Assembly (NCBI GenBank): GCA_002428995.1
Contig: DIYJ01000014.1
Location: 62,001-126,000 of the forward strand
DNA from: Flavobacteriales bacterium UBA6057
GTDB lineage: Bacteria; Bacteroidota; Bacteroidia; Flavobacteriales_G; Salibacteraceae
Length of the DNA stretch: 64,000 bases
Direction: 5' to 3'
The translations under genes and the position numbers were made by a program. Of this stretch, positions 35,288-43,403 are shown piece by piece. How positions within the stretch are numbered: the first letter of the stretch is position 1; each line of letters opens with the position of its first letter. The notes below the pieces were generated by a model. The model was given only the letters and a program-made list of their open reading frames with translations, made no database searches and was not told where the DNA came from.

Positions 35288-35311
35288 AAAATACCAGCCA
35301 GATTCGGCTGG
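35288..35311 (-). terminator. Terminator of the repeat-rich T9SS cargo gene
   Basis: Directly after the stop codon on the minus strand: 6-bp stem CCAGCC/GGCTGG with a 6-base loop, followed by TATTTTCC. Short stem, modest T-run. Confidence 0.5.
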
Positions 35312-36895
35312 CTATCGAAGCATCATGCGTCCTGAGAAACGCTTGCCCGATGATTGGTTTTCGATCCGGTAGATGTAGGCGCCAGCCGCCAGGTCGTTCC
35401 GCTCAAACACGAAGTTCTCAGCGGTATACATATACTCCTCTCGCAACATCTGACCGTTCACATTAAAAAGCTGAAACACCAATGGCTGCCCCCGCTGCTC
35501 TTCACCCACCGAAATCAGGGCAAAATCCTGAATGGGGTTGGGAGAAACAGTGGCAGTTTCCACTGAAGCGATCTCCTGAACGCCTACCACAGTAATGTAA
35601 TTGATGTAGTAGTGGATGTTGGGTATCCAATCTATTCCTGAGCCGTTCAAGGTATACTGATCGGTAAGACGATCGTCTTCGTTGTACTCATTGTAATACC
35701 AGAATTGGTTCTCCCATTGGCCATTGCCCCAATTCTTAGTGAGAGATCCCGATGGAATGGTATCGTGGAGGTAGAAATTTTCGGACCAGGAAAGGTTAGC
35801 CCATTGATTACCAACCTCCAGCCATTCTTTCCTTACCTCTTTAATGGTGCGGCCCTTTGCGTTGTAGTCTGTTTCAGTTCTCCTGTTGTTCACCCAATCA
35901 CTGTTGCTGTTGTCCCAATACTGGCTCTCCAGTACAGAAACCAAGTCTTGCCCGTTGTATTCATAGAACGTTCGGGCGGAGTTCAAAAAGGAGGTGCCTT
36001 GCCACAGCTTCGACACACCTCTTGAGATGCGTCCTTGTTGATCGTAATAGGAAGAGTCCTGAGAATAGTTGGTCCAGGTTCCACCAGGAGTGTGTTCCCA
36101 AATCACTTCTACAGGTTGCCCAGCGCCATTGTTTTGTGTGGTCCATCGCCAATATCCCTCCCAATCGTTGCCCGACCAGCTATTACGAATTCTGAAAGTT
36201 TCCGCACCGTTGGTGTATTCGTGGAGGTACTGCGTTTGATTGACCCATTCGCCACCAAACCAGTCTTGATACAGTGCTTCCACGACCTGATCGTTGTCGT
36301 TGTAAGTGGTTGTAGCCCTGTATAAGTTCTCCCACCCATTGCTGAGACCGGTTCTCGTTATCTGTAGCGTCTGCAAGCCGCTGGAATTGTATTCATACTC
36401 CTGCTGTTCTGAGTTGACCCAGTTGGACCCATTTCCTGAAAAAGTGGTCCACAAGGTGATGTTTCCATTGGCGTCATAGCTTCTCACGGAACGGGAACTG
36501 TTGTTCCAGCCATTTCCGTTCCATGCATATTGTGCAATGTCATTGTTGGCTCCATTCTCATTGAAGCCATAATCGATCTTTGTGACGTTCACCCATTCCG
36601 ACCCGTTCCAATCCTGAGTCACAACGGAGTGGTTAAGTCCATCGGAGTAGGTGTACACAAGCCTGGTGGTGTCTCTGAAAGCACCGGAACCTTCTGACCA
36701 GTTCTGAGTCAGAGCTACCAATGTGCGACCTTTCCAATCGTGGCTGTAGGCTGCCCGGGCCACGGGTTCGTATTGTCCAAGGACATCATTCCATCGATCC
36801 GTCCAGGCGCTGTCTGCCGCAGTGAAGGTAATTTGAGCATTGAGAGCAAAGGCGCTGCTTATGCAGAGCAAAAGGGTCAGGAGAGGTGACTTCAT
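35312..36895 (-). CDS. T9SS cargo protein built of WVN/YxYN repeats, type A sorting domain
   Basis: A 527-residue protein. Signal peptide residues 1-19 (LLLCISSAFALNAQ). From about residue 30 to 430 runs a tandem repeat of 30-35 residues with a tryptophan motif (WNGSEWVN, WNGNGWNN, GNGSNWVN, WFGGEWVN, WSGNDWEG) alternating with a tyrosine/asparagine motif (YEYNSSGLQT, YDANGN, YNDNDQV, YDQQGR, YEYNGQD). The second motif recalls YD/RHS repeats but without the RHS core or any toxin domain. The type A sorting domain is at the end: VSPNPIQDFALISV, FQLFNVNGQMLREE, LAAGAYIYRIENQ. Probably a surface-exposed beta structure. Function unknown. Confidence 0.85.
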   Translation of the reverse strand: MKSPLLTLLLCISSAFALNAQITFTAADSAWTDRWNDVLGQYEPVARAAYSHDWKGRTLVALTQNWSEGSGAFRDTTRLVYTYSDGLNHSVVTQDWNGSEWVNVTKIDYGFNENGANNDIAQYAWNGNGWNNSSRSVRSYDANGNITLWTTFSGNGSNWVNSEQQEYEYNSSGLQTLQITRTGLSNGWENLYRATTTYNDNDQVVEALYQDWFGGEWVNQTQYLHEYTNGAETFRIRNSWSGNDWEGYWRWTTQNNGAGQPVEVIWEHTPGGTWTNYSQDSSYYDQQGRISRGVSKLWQGTSFLNSARTFYEYNGQDLVSVLESQYWDNSNSDWVNNRRTETDYNAKGRTIKEVRKEWLEVGNQWANLSWSENFYLHDTIPSGSLTKNWGNGQWENQFWYYNEYNEDDRLTDQYTLNGSGIDWIPNIHYYINYITVVGVQEIASVETATVSPNPIQDFALISVGEEQRGQPLVFQLFNVNGQMLREEYMYTAENFVFERNDLAAGAYIYRIENQSSGKRFSGRMMLR

Positions 36896-36915
36896 AGTGT
36901 TGGGGTTAACTGCCT

Positions 36916-36923
36916 CAAAGTTA
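36916..36923 (-). promoter_or_regulatory. Possible -7 element for the repeat-rich T9SS cargo gene
   Basis: Minus strand TAACTTTG matches TAnnTTTG, 20 bases before the start codon at 36895. A weak TTCG sits 17 bases further up in place of a -33 TTTG. Confidence 0.4.
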
Positions 36924-36968
36924 AATCTTTGCGCGGAACGCGAACCCCTTCGAAGAACTTGACTCTTC

Positions 36969-37625
36969 CTACTTCACCCTGATCACAACAGGCGCGAAGT
37001 GGACGTCTTCCAGCCCGATGAACGAGTCGTCATCAAAGGAGAACTCCCCTTTAGATTTCATCACGAGGTTGAACACTTTGGAATAGTGCTCGACTCGCTC
37101 TCCACTGTTGAAGCTAATGGAGCTGTTGATTGAGCTTGATTTCATGGTCACGCCCTTTTGTTCTTTGAGTTCGAGCGAATGAAGGGCAATAGATGAGCTT
37201 TTGCAGGTGAGCTTAAAAACTTCCCCTCGCTTTGCTTTGATCGGAGCATCAATGGTGATGAGTCTCGCAGCAGAATCAGGGGCCACAACTTCTAAAAAGA
37301 GACTGTCAGATGTAAGCTCTTTTCCTTCAAAGCCGATGGTGAACGGCCCAACCTTTAAAGGCCCTTCCTCCTGAGGCACAATGTGGAAGCGGTAAACAAA
37401 CTGCTGTTGAGGACTGGAGGCGCCAAAAAACGGCAGCTTCCGGTCGCTGTAAACGAAACTGGCATCGATCCCTCGAAGTGTTTGCGGCTTCACTCCCTTG
37501 ATGGAGAGCTTAATCTCCACGGCCTCTCCAATGAGGACCGTTGACTGCCCTGTGCGCAGCTCGAGCTCCTGCGCAAATGTTCCCAGGCTGATGGCGAATG
37601 CAAAGAATAGAAGCGTCCATTTCAT
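36969..37625 (-). CDS. Orphan BatD-like exported protein
   Basis: A 218-residue protein. Residues 1-18 are a signal peptide (LLFFAFAISLGTFAQ). The mature part resembles the first Ig-like domains of BatD: TGQSTVLIGEAVEIKLSIKG, FVYRFHIVPQEEGPLKVGPF and FEGKELTSDSLFLEVV. Full BatD proteins are two to three times longer, have a C-terminal membrane helix, and sit with batA, batB, batC and MoxR. None of these is nearby and no helix is seen here. It is therefore a short relative whose function is unknown. The start codon follows CATCTTTGCGTT, a near match to a -7 box. Confidence 0.7.
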   Translation of the reverse strand: MKWTLLFFAFAISLGTFAQELELRTGQSTVLIGEAVEIKLSIKGVKPQTLRGIDASFVYSDRKLPFFGASSPQQQFVYRFHIVPQEEGPLKVGPFTIGFEGKELTSDSLFLEVVAPDSAARLITIDAPIKAKRGEVFKLTCKSSSIALHSLELKEQKGVTMKSSSINSSISFNSGERVEHYSKVFNLVMKSKGEFSFDDDSFIGLEDVHFAPVVIRVK

Positions 37626-37787
37626 AACGCAAAGATGCGATGCACAGGTCTTCCATCCATTCTAGGGTTATGAGCAGAGATTTTGCAAAAGAAGAAGGAG
37701 AATTATTTGAGTTTACGCTCGGTGGAAATCTCCAGAAGTTTAAAATTGTATCCATTGATTGACCGCCTCAAAAACCAGTCATCAGGC

Positions 37788-37910
37788 ATGAATAAAGAAC
37801 GAATCCACAAGTGGCTCAAGCGCATCGGCATATGGGGCTTCTTGTTCTTCCTGATCAAGGGACTGGTGTGGCTCGCTGTCCTTTTTGGGCTGTTTAAAGC
37901 ATGCGAATGA
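37788..37910 (+). CDS. Small single-pass membrane protein (40 residues)
   Basis: From ATG 37788: MNKERIHKWLKRIGIWGFLF, then FLIKGLVWLAVLFGLFKACE. A basic head and one hydrophobic helix. The frame is open 35 codons further upstream, but those codons have no signal or family look, and the ATG 37788 start gives the positive-inside pattern expected. Small proteins of this type are widespread in Bacteroidota. It lies 27 bases before the DUF3109 gene and may be translated with it. Confidence 0.6.
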   Translation: MNKERIHKWLKRIGIWGFLFFLIKGLVWLAVLFGLFKACE

Positions 37911-37937
37911 TCACCTTCGCTTTTCGGATTAAGGTTT

Positions 37938-38525
37938 ATGGTTCAAATTGACGACAAGATTGTTTCGCTGGATGTGCTGAAAGAAGAGTTCACCTGCAAC
38001 CTCAGTGCGTGTAAGGGAGCGTGTTGTGTTGAAGGAGACTCTGGTGCACCACTCACGGCCGAAGAAGTCGATCTTATTGAAAAAGAATACCCCAACTTCA
38101 AGCATCAACTAAGGGCTGAGGGCATTGAAGCTGTGGAAGCGCAGGGCACCTCGGTAAAAGATGAATGGGATGGAGAATCAGTGACCCCACTTCGGGATGG
38201 AAAAGAGTGTGCCTACACGGTGTTTGATGAGCAAAACATGGCGCTCTGCGGCATTGAACTGGCTTGGAAGGAAGGCAAGACTTCTTTCCGAAAACCGATC
38301 TCTTGTCACCTCTACCCAATTCGAACAAAACGGTACAAGGAATTTGAAGCTGTGAACTATGAGCGATGGAACATTTGCTCGGATGCCTGCACCCTCGGAA
38401 AGGAACTAAAAGTGCCGGTCTACAAGTTCGCAAAAGACGCTTTGATCAGGAAATACGGGGAGTCTTGGTACAATGCCTTGGAGGACGCTACCACGGAGCT
38501 TCAGAAGATGGGTCATTTGGATTGA
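37938..38525 (+). CDS. DUF3109 family cysteine-rich protein
   Basis: A 195-residue protein. The N-terminal cysteine cluster FTCNLSACKGACCVEGDSGA and later cysteines in ECAYTVFDEQNMALCGIEL, KPISCHLYPIR, and NICSDACTLGKEL resemble the YkgJ/DUF3109 metal-binding families, which probably hold a zinc or Fe-S site. No signal peptide, so cytoplasmic. The role is unknown. It follows the 40-residue membrane protein and precedes the nrd leader region. Confidence 0.88.
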   Translation: MVQIDDKIVSLDVLKEEFTCNLSACKGACCVEGDSGAPLTAEEVDLIEKEYPNFKHQLRAEGIEAVEAQGTSVKDEWDGESVTPLRDGKECAYTVFDEQNMALCGIELAWKEGKTSFRKPISCHLYPIRTKRYKEFEAVNYERWNICSDACTLGKELKVPVYKFAKDALIRKYGESWYNALEDATTELQKMGHLD

Positions 38526-38720
38526 TTCTACAAACAAAAAGTGCCGTTCAGCAGCCAATGAACAACATGATTTTCAGCAACCTCCCGTTAATGCTGAGTT
38601 AAGATTGAGGAAATTAATTTTTAAACACTGAGGCTTTCTATACGGTGTTAAAAACCAAGGCCGATTGTTAATGAAAATGGTTTGACTCGGGAGCGTTTTT
38701 TGTCAAGTTTTGTTGTGCAA

Positions 38721-38836
38721 AAGACAGAAGGGGGATTCATGCCCCCTTGTTTGTCTGATGTAGGGAGCAAACAAAAACACCTGACTTTCAATGAGTTAGA
38801 AAATTCTGCCTTGCGAGGCAGCGGGGGTGTTTTGTC
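38721..38836 (+). promoter_or_regulatory. Putative structured RNA leader of nrdB-nrdA
   Basis: The 350-base gap before nrdB holds nested inverted repeats read by eye. Hairpin H1: AAGGGGG 38728-38734 pairs with CCCCCTT 38742-38748, extended by AGACA 38722-38726 with TGTCT 38752-38756. A three-way junction follows: P1 38771-38781 with 38826-38835 (one bulge), P2 TGACT 38782-38786 with AGTTA 38794-38798, P3 CTGCC 38806-38810 with GGCAG 38817-38821. The P2 and P3 loops carry CAA and TTG. An alternative 7-bp stem, TTGTTTG 38747-38753 with CAAACAA 38768-38774, would break both H1 and P1. The design looks like a switch or attenuator but no known riboswitch consensus was recognised. Bases 38526-38720 show no clear promoter or gene. 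Confidence 0.45.
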
Positions 38837-38875
38837 TCTAAAAATGGGCGATAGAGAATCATTAAGGCAACCGAA

Positions 38876-39931
38876 ATGAAGGAAGAAAAAACAGCAGCAA
38901 AGGAGGCAGATATCACATCAGTGCTTCCCAAAAACACAACTCTGGAAAACGAAAAGACGATGGTAGAAGAACCAATTTTGAAGGAAGATCCAAGACGCTT
39001 TGTACTCTTTCCTATTCAGCATGATGACATCTGGCAGTTTTACAAAAAATCAGAGGCGAGTTTCTGGACAGCGGAGGAGATCGATCTAGGTCCGGATCTT
39101 CACGATTGGGAACACAAACTGACCGATGATGAGCGCTACTTCATCAAGCACGTTTTGGCCTTCTTCGCAGCGAGCGATGGCATCGTAAACGAAAACCTGG
39201 CGGAGAACTTTGTTGCTGAAGTTCAATACACCGAGGCCAAGTTTTTCTACGGCTTCCAAATTGCCATGGAAAACATCCACTCAGAGACCTATTCCCTCCT
39301 CATCGATACTTACATCAAAGACAAGGCAGAGAAAAACACTCTGTTCAACGCCATCGAAACGATGGACTGTGTGAAGAAGAAAGCTGAATGGGCCCTGAAC
39401 TGGATCGACAATGGTTCTTTTGCTGAGCGCCTCATCGCCTTCGCAGCGGTAGAAGGTATTTTCTTCTCCGGTTCTTTCTGCTCCATCTTCTGGTTGAAGA
39501 AGCGCGGATTGATGCCCGGCTTGAGCTTCTCTAATGAATTAATCTCCCGAGATGAGGGAATGCACTGTGACTTTGCATGCCTGCTCTACAACGACCACGT
39601 TGTGAACAAGCTCGCACCCGAAACGATCGAGAAGATCATCACAGATGCTGTAGAGATCGAAAAAGAATTTGTAACCGAATCGCTTCCTGTTTCATTGATC
39701 GGAATGAACGCGAAGCTCATGACGCAGTACATTGAATTTGTAGCCGACCGATTGCTCGCAGAGCTTGGCAACAAAAAGGTGTACAACTCCGAGAATCCAT
39801 TCGATTTCATGGAACTCATCAGCCTTCAGGGAAAGACGAACTTCTTCGAAAAGCGCGTTGGCGAATACCAGAAGTCCGGTGTGAGCACTGGCTCAGAAGG
39901 ACAGGTATTCAAGCTGGACGAAGATTTCTAA
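38876..39931 (+). CDS. nrdB: Class Ia ribonucleotide reductase, small (R2) subunit
   Basis: A 351-residue protein. It houses the di-iron tyrosyl radical that starts nucleotide reduction by NrdA. Sequence is strikingly like eukaryotic R2: YGFQIAMENIHSETYSLLID holds Glu132, His135 and the radical Tyr139. Asp70 lies in WTAEEIDLG. The remaining iron ligands are in AVEGIFFSGSF and SRDEGMHCDF. The acidic, disordered first ~35 residues and a C-terminal tail ending KLDEDF (the piece that docks into the large subunit) are typical. First gene of nrdB-nrdA, preceded by a long leader; 48 bases separate it from nrdA. Confidence 0.97.
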   Translation: MKEEKTAAKEADITSVLPKNTTLENEKTMVEEPILKEDPRRFVLFPIQHDDIWQFYKKSEASFWTAEEIDLGPDLHDWEHKLTDDERYFIKHVLAFFAASDGIVNENLAENFVAEVQYTEAKFFYGFQIAMENIHSETYSLLIDTYIKDKAEKNTLFNAIETMDCVKKKAEWALNWIDNGSFAERLIAFAAVEGIFFSGSFCSIFWLKKRGLMPGLSFSNELISRDEGMHCDFACLLYNDHVVNKLAPETIEKIITDAVEIEKEFVTESLPVSLIGMNAKLMTQYIEFVADRLLAELGNKKVYNSENPFDFMELISLQGKTNFFEKRVGEYQKSGVSTGSEGQVFKLDEDF

Positions 39932-39979
39932 AGACCTTCCACAAACAACATCTCCATTCTCAAAAAATAACCGACATCC

Positions 39980-42358
39980 ATGTTTGTCCTTAAAAGAGAC
40001 GGCCGAAAAGAAGCAGTGAAGTTTGACAAAGTCACTGCGCGTATCAAGAAACTCTGCTATGGCCTCCATGCCAGCATTGACCCTGTAAAGATCTCCATGA
40101 AGGTGATCGAGGGAATCTACGATGGAGTAACCACTACTGAGCTCGACAACCTTGCTGCTGAGGTTGCCGCTACCATGACTACCACGCATCCTGATTATGC
40201 ACTGCTGGCTTCCCGAATTGCAGTAAGCAATCTCCACAAAAACACGGAGAAAACCTTCTCAACCACAATGGATGCGTTGTACAACTACGTTGACCCTAAC
40301 ACGGGCAAAAACGCGCCTCTCATTGCTGAAGATGTACACAAGATCATTAAAGACAACGCTGAGGTTCTTGACAGTACCATCATCTACGATCGCGACTTTG
40401 GTTATGATTTCTTCGGATTCAAAACCCTTGAGCGCAGCTACTTGCTGAAGATGGACAACAAGGTAGTGGAGCGTCCACAGCACATGCTCATGCGTGTGGC
40501 GATTGGCATCCACAAGGAGGACATCGATGCAGCCATCGAAACATACGACCTGATGAGCGAGCGTTGGTTTACACACGCCACGCCTACACTCTTCAACGCG
40601 GGTACGCCAAAGCCACAAATGTCTTCTTGCTTCCTCTTGACTGCCAAGGACGACAGCATCACAGGTATCTACGAAAGCCTCACTCAGTGCGCCAAGATCT
40701 CTCAGTCTGCGGGTGGCATCGGGTTGAGCATTCACAACATTCGCGCTACAGGTTCTTACATCCGAGGAACAAACGGAACCAGCAACGGTATCGTTCCTAT
40801 GCTGCGTGTGTTTAACGACACTGCTCGCTACGTAGACCAGGGTGGAGGAAAGCGTAAGGGTTCTTTTGCCATCTACCTCGAGCCATGGCATGCTGATGTG
40901 TTTGACTTCCTCGATCTGAAGAAGAACCACGGAAAAGAAGAGCAGCGTGCAAGAGACCTTTTCTACGCCCTTTGGGTTCCGGATTTGTTCATGAAGCGTG
41001 TAGAAGAAGGTGGAGACTGGACACTGATGTGCCCGGACGAGTGCCCAGGCCTGAGCGATTGCCACAGCGAAGAGTTCGAAAAGCTCTACACCAGCTATGA
41101 GAAAGCTGGCAAGGGTAAAAAGACCATCAAGGCTCAGGAGCTTTGGTTCAAGATTCTCGAATCACAGATCGAGACCGGAACGCCTTACATGCTCTACAAG
41201 GATGCCGCGAATGCGAAGTCGAACCAGCAGAACCTTGGAACGATCAAGTCTTCCAACCTCTGCACCGAGATCATCGAATACACAGCTCCAGACGAAGTAG
41301 CCGTTTGTAACCTCGCTTCCATCGCACTTCCAAAGTTTGTGCAGGATGGCAAGTTTGATCACGACAAGTTGTTTGAGATCACCTATGTGGCCACCAAGAA
41401 CCTGAACAAGATTATTGACGGAAATTACTATCCGGTTCCTGAGGCGAAGAATTCAAACTTCCGTCACCGTCCAATTGGATTGGGTGTTCAAGGATTGGCT
41501 GATGCCTTCATCCAGATGCGCTATCCATTCGACTCTGAAGAGGCGAAGCAGCTCAACATCGACATCTTCGAAACCATCTACTACGCGGCTCTTTGTGCTT
41601 CTAAGGACCTGGCCAAGGTAGACGGACACTACGAAACCTATCCAGGTTCTCCGATCTCAGAAGGCAAGTTCCAGTTTGACCTCTGGGGTGTGAAGCCAAC
41701 CGATCGTTGGGAATGGGACGTGCTGAGAGACGAAGTGAAGAAGCATGGTGTGCGCAACTCCTTGTTACTCGCTCCAATGCCAACCGCTTCTACCAGCCAG
41801 ATTCTTGGAAACAACGAGTGCATCGAGCCTTACACTTCCAACATCTACTCTCGAAGAACACTCAGCGGTGAGTTTGTGGTAGTGAACAAGCACCTGATGC
41901 GCGACCTCGTGAAGCTTGGCTTGTGGGATGAAACCCTGAAGAACAAGCTGATTGGTGCCAATGGATCTGTTCAAGACATCGATGAAGTTCCAGACAATTT
42001 GAAGGAGCTCTACAAAACTGCCTGGGAAATCAGCCAGAAGCGCATCATCGAAATGTCGGCCGACCGCGGTGCATACATCGATCAGAGCCAGTCGCTGAAC
42101 ATCTTCATGGAGAACGCCAACTTCGCGAAACTTACTTCCATGCACTTCTACGGCTGGAAGGCCGGACTGAAGACAGGAATGTATTACCTGCGCACCAAGG
42201 CTGCCCGTGATGCTATCAAGTTTACACTTGACAAAAGCAAGCTCGAAGAGCCAGCAGCAAAAGCTCAGGAAGCAGCCGCTGTAAGCCAGGAACAACGAGA
42301 AGCAGAAATCGCCTGCTCACTGGACAATCCGGATGAGTGCGAAATGTGCGGCTCTTAA
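39980..42358 (+). CDS. nrdA: Class Ia ribonucleotide reductase, large (R1) subunit
   Basis: A 792-residue protein. Residues 1-92 are an ATP-cone (VLKRDGRKEAVKFDKVTARI), so overall activity should be switched by ATP and dATP. The catalytic parts are eukaryote-like: Cys in MSSCFLL and Cys in AVCNLAS form the redox pair, and the NLCTEIIEY segment carries the Asn-Cys-Glu active site. The C-terminus ends in CSLDNPDECEMCGS, the mobile CxxC tail that is re-reduced by thioredoxin or glutaredoxin. It makes dNDPs for DNA synthesis together with NrdB. Followed by a strong terminator, so the operon is just nrdB-nrdA. Confidence 0.98.
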   Translation: MFVLKRDGRKEAVKFDKVTARIKKLCYGLHASIDPVKISMKVIEGIYDGVTTTELDNLAAEVAATMTTTHPDYALLASRIAVSNLHKNTEKTFSTTMDALYNYVDPNTGKNAPLIAEDVHKIIKDNAEVLDSTIIYDRDFGYDFFGFKTLERSYLLKMDNKVVERPQHMLMRVAIGIHKEDIDAAIETYDLMSERWFTHATPTLFNAGTPKPQMSSCFLLTAKDDSITGIYESLTQCAKISQSAGGIGLSIHNIRATGSYIRGTNGTSNGIVPMLRVFNDTARYVDQGGGKRKGSFAIYLEPWHADVFDFLDLKKNHGKEEQRARDLFYALWVPDLFMKRVEEGGDWTLMCPDECPGLSDCHSEEFEKLYTSYEKAGKGKKTIKAQELWFKILESQIETGTPYMLYKDAANAKSNQQNLGTIKSSNLCTEIIEYTAPDEVAVCNLASIALPKFVQDGKFDHDKLFEITYVATKNLNKIIDGNYYPVPEAKNSNFRHRPIGLGVQGLADAFIQMRYPFDSEEAKQLNIDIFETIYYAALCASKDLAKVDGHYETYPGSPISEGKFQFDLWGVKPTDRWEWDVLRDEVKKHGVRNSLLLAPMPTASTSQILGNNECIEPYTSNIYSRRTLSGEFVVVNKHLMRDLVKLGLWDETLKNKLIGANGSVQDIDEVPDNLKELYKTAWEISQKRIIEMSADRGAYIDQSQSLNIFMENANFAKLTSMHFYGWKAGLKTGMYYLRTKAARDAIKFTLDKSKLEEPAAKAQEAAAVSQEQREAEIACSLDNPDECEMCGS

Positions 42359-42384
42359 GCCATTCAAACGATTTCGTTTAACCC

Positions 42385-42420
42385 AAAAAGCCCTGAAGTG
42401 CATTCACTTCAGGGCTTTTT
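42385..42420 (+). terminator. Strong terminator of nrdB-nrdA
   Basis: Perfect 16-bp stem AAAAAGCCCTGAAGTG / CACTTCAGGGCTTTTT with the tetraloop CATT, starting 27 bases after the nrdA stop. A-rich on the left flank, so it may work in both directions. Confidence 0.92.
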
Positions 42421-42469
42421 GTTTGGGTGCTGATTGAACTGTCGCAAAAAGCACAGTCTGTCTGGCAGG

Positions 42470-42580
42470 CTATTCGATCATCAATCGTTCGGAGTGTTCC
42501 TGTCCAGCTTCGTCCACCATGTTGATGATGTACGTTCCGGCAGCGCTTTTCGGCTTCCGCGTAGGATGAAAGTGTAGAAC
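42470..42580 (-). pseudogene. Remnant of a T9SS type A sorting domain
   Basis: On the minus strand 36 codons plus TAG read as the end of a sorting domain: KSAAGTYIINMVDEAGQ, then EHSERLMIE and stop, with VLHFHPTRKP before it. Just upstream an in-frame TAG at 42581-42583 cuts it off, and no start codon or signal peptide precedes it. It fits the final third of a type A domain (AGTYIIxM ... ERLMIE). It is best read as the decayed 3' end of a lost T9SS cargo gene. The rest of 42421-42662 shows nothing else. Confidence 0.65.
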
Positions 42581-42662
42581 CTATACAGTATCAGGTGATG
42601 AACAGACTCACTTTTAAAGCGAGCGTATTAGAATATTCGCCCAGCATAGATCTCACGGCCGG

Positions 42663-43403
42663 TCACTTCAGTAATTGCTTGCGAAAATGGCTCCTCCTGC
42701 GGGCGGCTACGGGCAACTGTTTTTGGTTACTCATGAGCACGGTATCGGAGGTATTGTCAAACTTCTTGATATGCTTGAGGTTGACCAGGTGCGAGCGATG
42801 GATGCGCACAAAACCATTCTCTGATAGCAACTCATCGTAATACGTCAGGGGCTTCGTACACAGGTGTGTTCGTCCATCTGCCAAAAAGAAGAAGGCATAG
42901 TTGCCAGACCTTGCCTCAATGCTTATGATGTTCTTGATCTCGAGGGTGATGAACCCTTTTTTGGACGCAATGACAAGCCGCTCCAGAGCCTTGTTCCCTT
43001 CCACGTTTTTAGCAAGGTGCTCCAATCGTTCATCATTCTCCGTGCGCTCCTCGGTAATCCTTTCCAGCGCCAGGCCAAGCTCATCCAGTTGTACCGGCTT
43101 AAGTATGTAATCCAGTGCGGAATGCTTGATAGCCCGAATGGCATACTGCTCAAAAGCCGTAACAAAAATGACCTTGAAATCGGGCTTGGGAAAAGCCCTG
43201 AGAAGGTCGAAGCCGCTCTTTTCTGACAGTTCCACATCCAGAAAGATGAGCTCAGGTTTAGTGCTCCTTACCGCTTCAATGCCTTCATCCACAGAAAAGG
43301 CAGTACCAACCACCTCTATATCCGGGAAATGATTCAACCTCAGATTCAAAACCTCCTGGGCATCTGGTTCATCGTCAACAATCAATGCTTTTATCCTGCT
43401 CAT
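42663..43403 (-). CDS. LytTR-family response regulator
   Basis: A 246-residue protein. The receiver domain (residues 1-120) has the acidic pair in IVDDEPD, the phospho-acceptor Asp56 in LIFLDVELSEKSG, Thr in FVTAFEQYAI, and Lys in YILKPVQ. The C-terminal LytTR DNA-binding domain (about 145-246) shows GNYAFFFLADGRTHLCTKPL and GFVRIHRSHLVNLKHI. It should bind direct repeats upstream of its targets, which cannot be identified here. Its start overlaps the sensor kinase stop by 4 bases (ATGA), so the pair is one translational unit. Confidence 0.95.
   Translation of the reverse strand: MSRIKALIVDDEPDAQEVLNLRLNHFPDIEVVGTAFSVDEGIEAVRSTKPELIFLDVELSEKSGFDLLRAFPKPDFKVIFVTAFEQYAIRAIKHSALDYILKPVQLDELGLALERITEERTENDERLEHLAKNVEGNKALERLVIASKKGFITLEIKNIISIEARSGNYAFFFLADGRTHLCTKPLTYYDELLSENGFVRIHRSHLVNLKHIKKFDNTSDTVLMSNQKQLPVAARRRSHFRKQLLK

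Noticed and set aside
35312..36895. RHS/YD-repeat polymorphic toxin
   Set aside because: Repeats recall YD motifs but there is no RHS core boundary, toxin domain or immunity gene; the protein ends in a T9SS sorting domain.
38526..38875. Cobalamin or purine riboswitch before nrdB
   Set aside because: No B12-box-like GCCACTG sequence and no purine-riboswitch junction bases were seen.
38682..38879. Reading frame of 65 codons before nrdB whose stop overlaps the nrdB start (ATGA)
   Set aside because: It begins at TTG, runs through the hairpins, and its product has no recognisable features. The overlap is suggestive of a coupled leader peptide, but structured non-coding RNA explains the region better. 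An internal ATG at 38739 sits in the hairpin loop, so it is not fully excluded.
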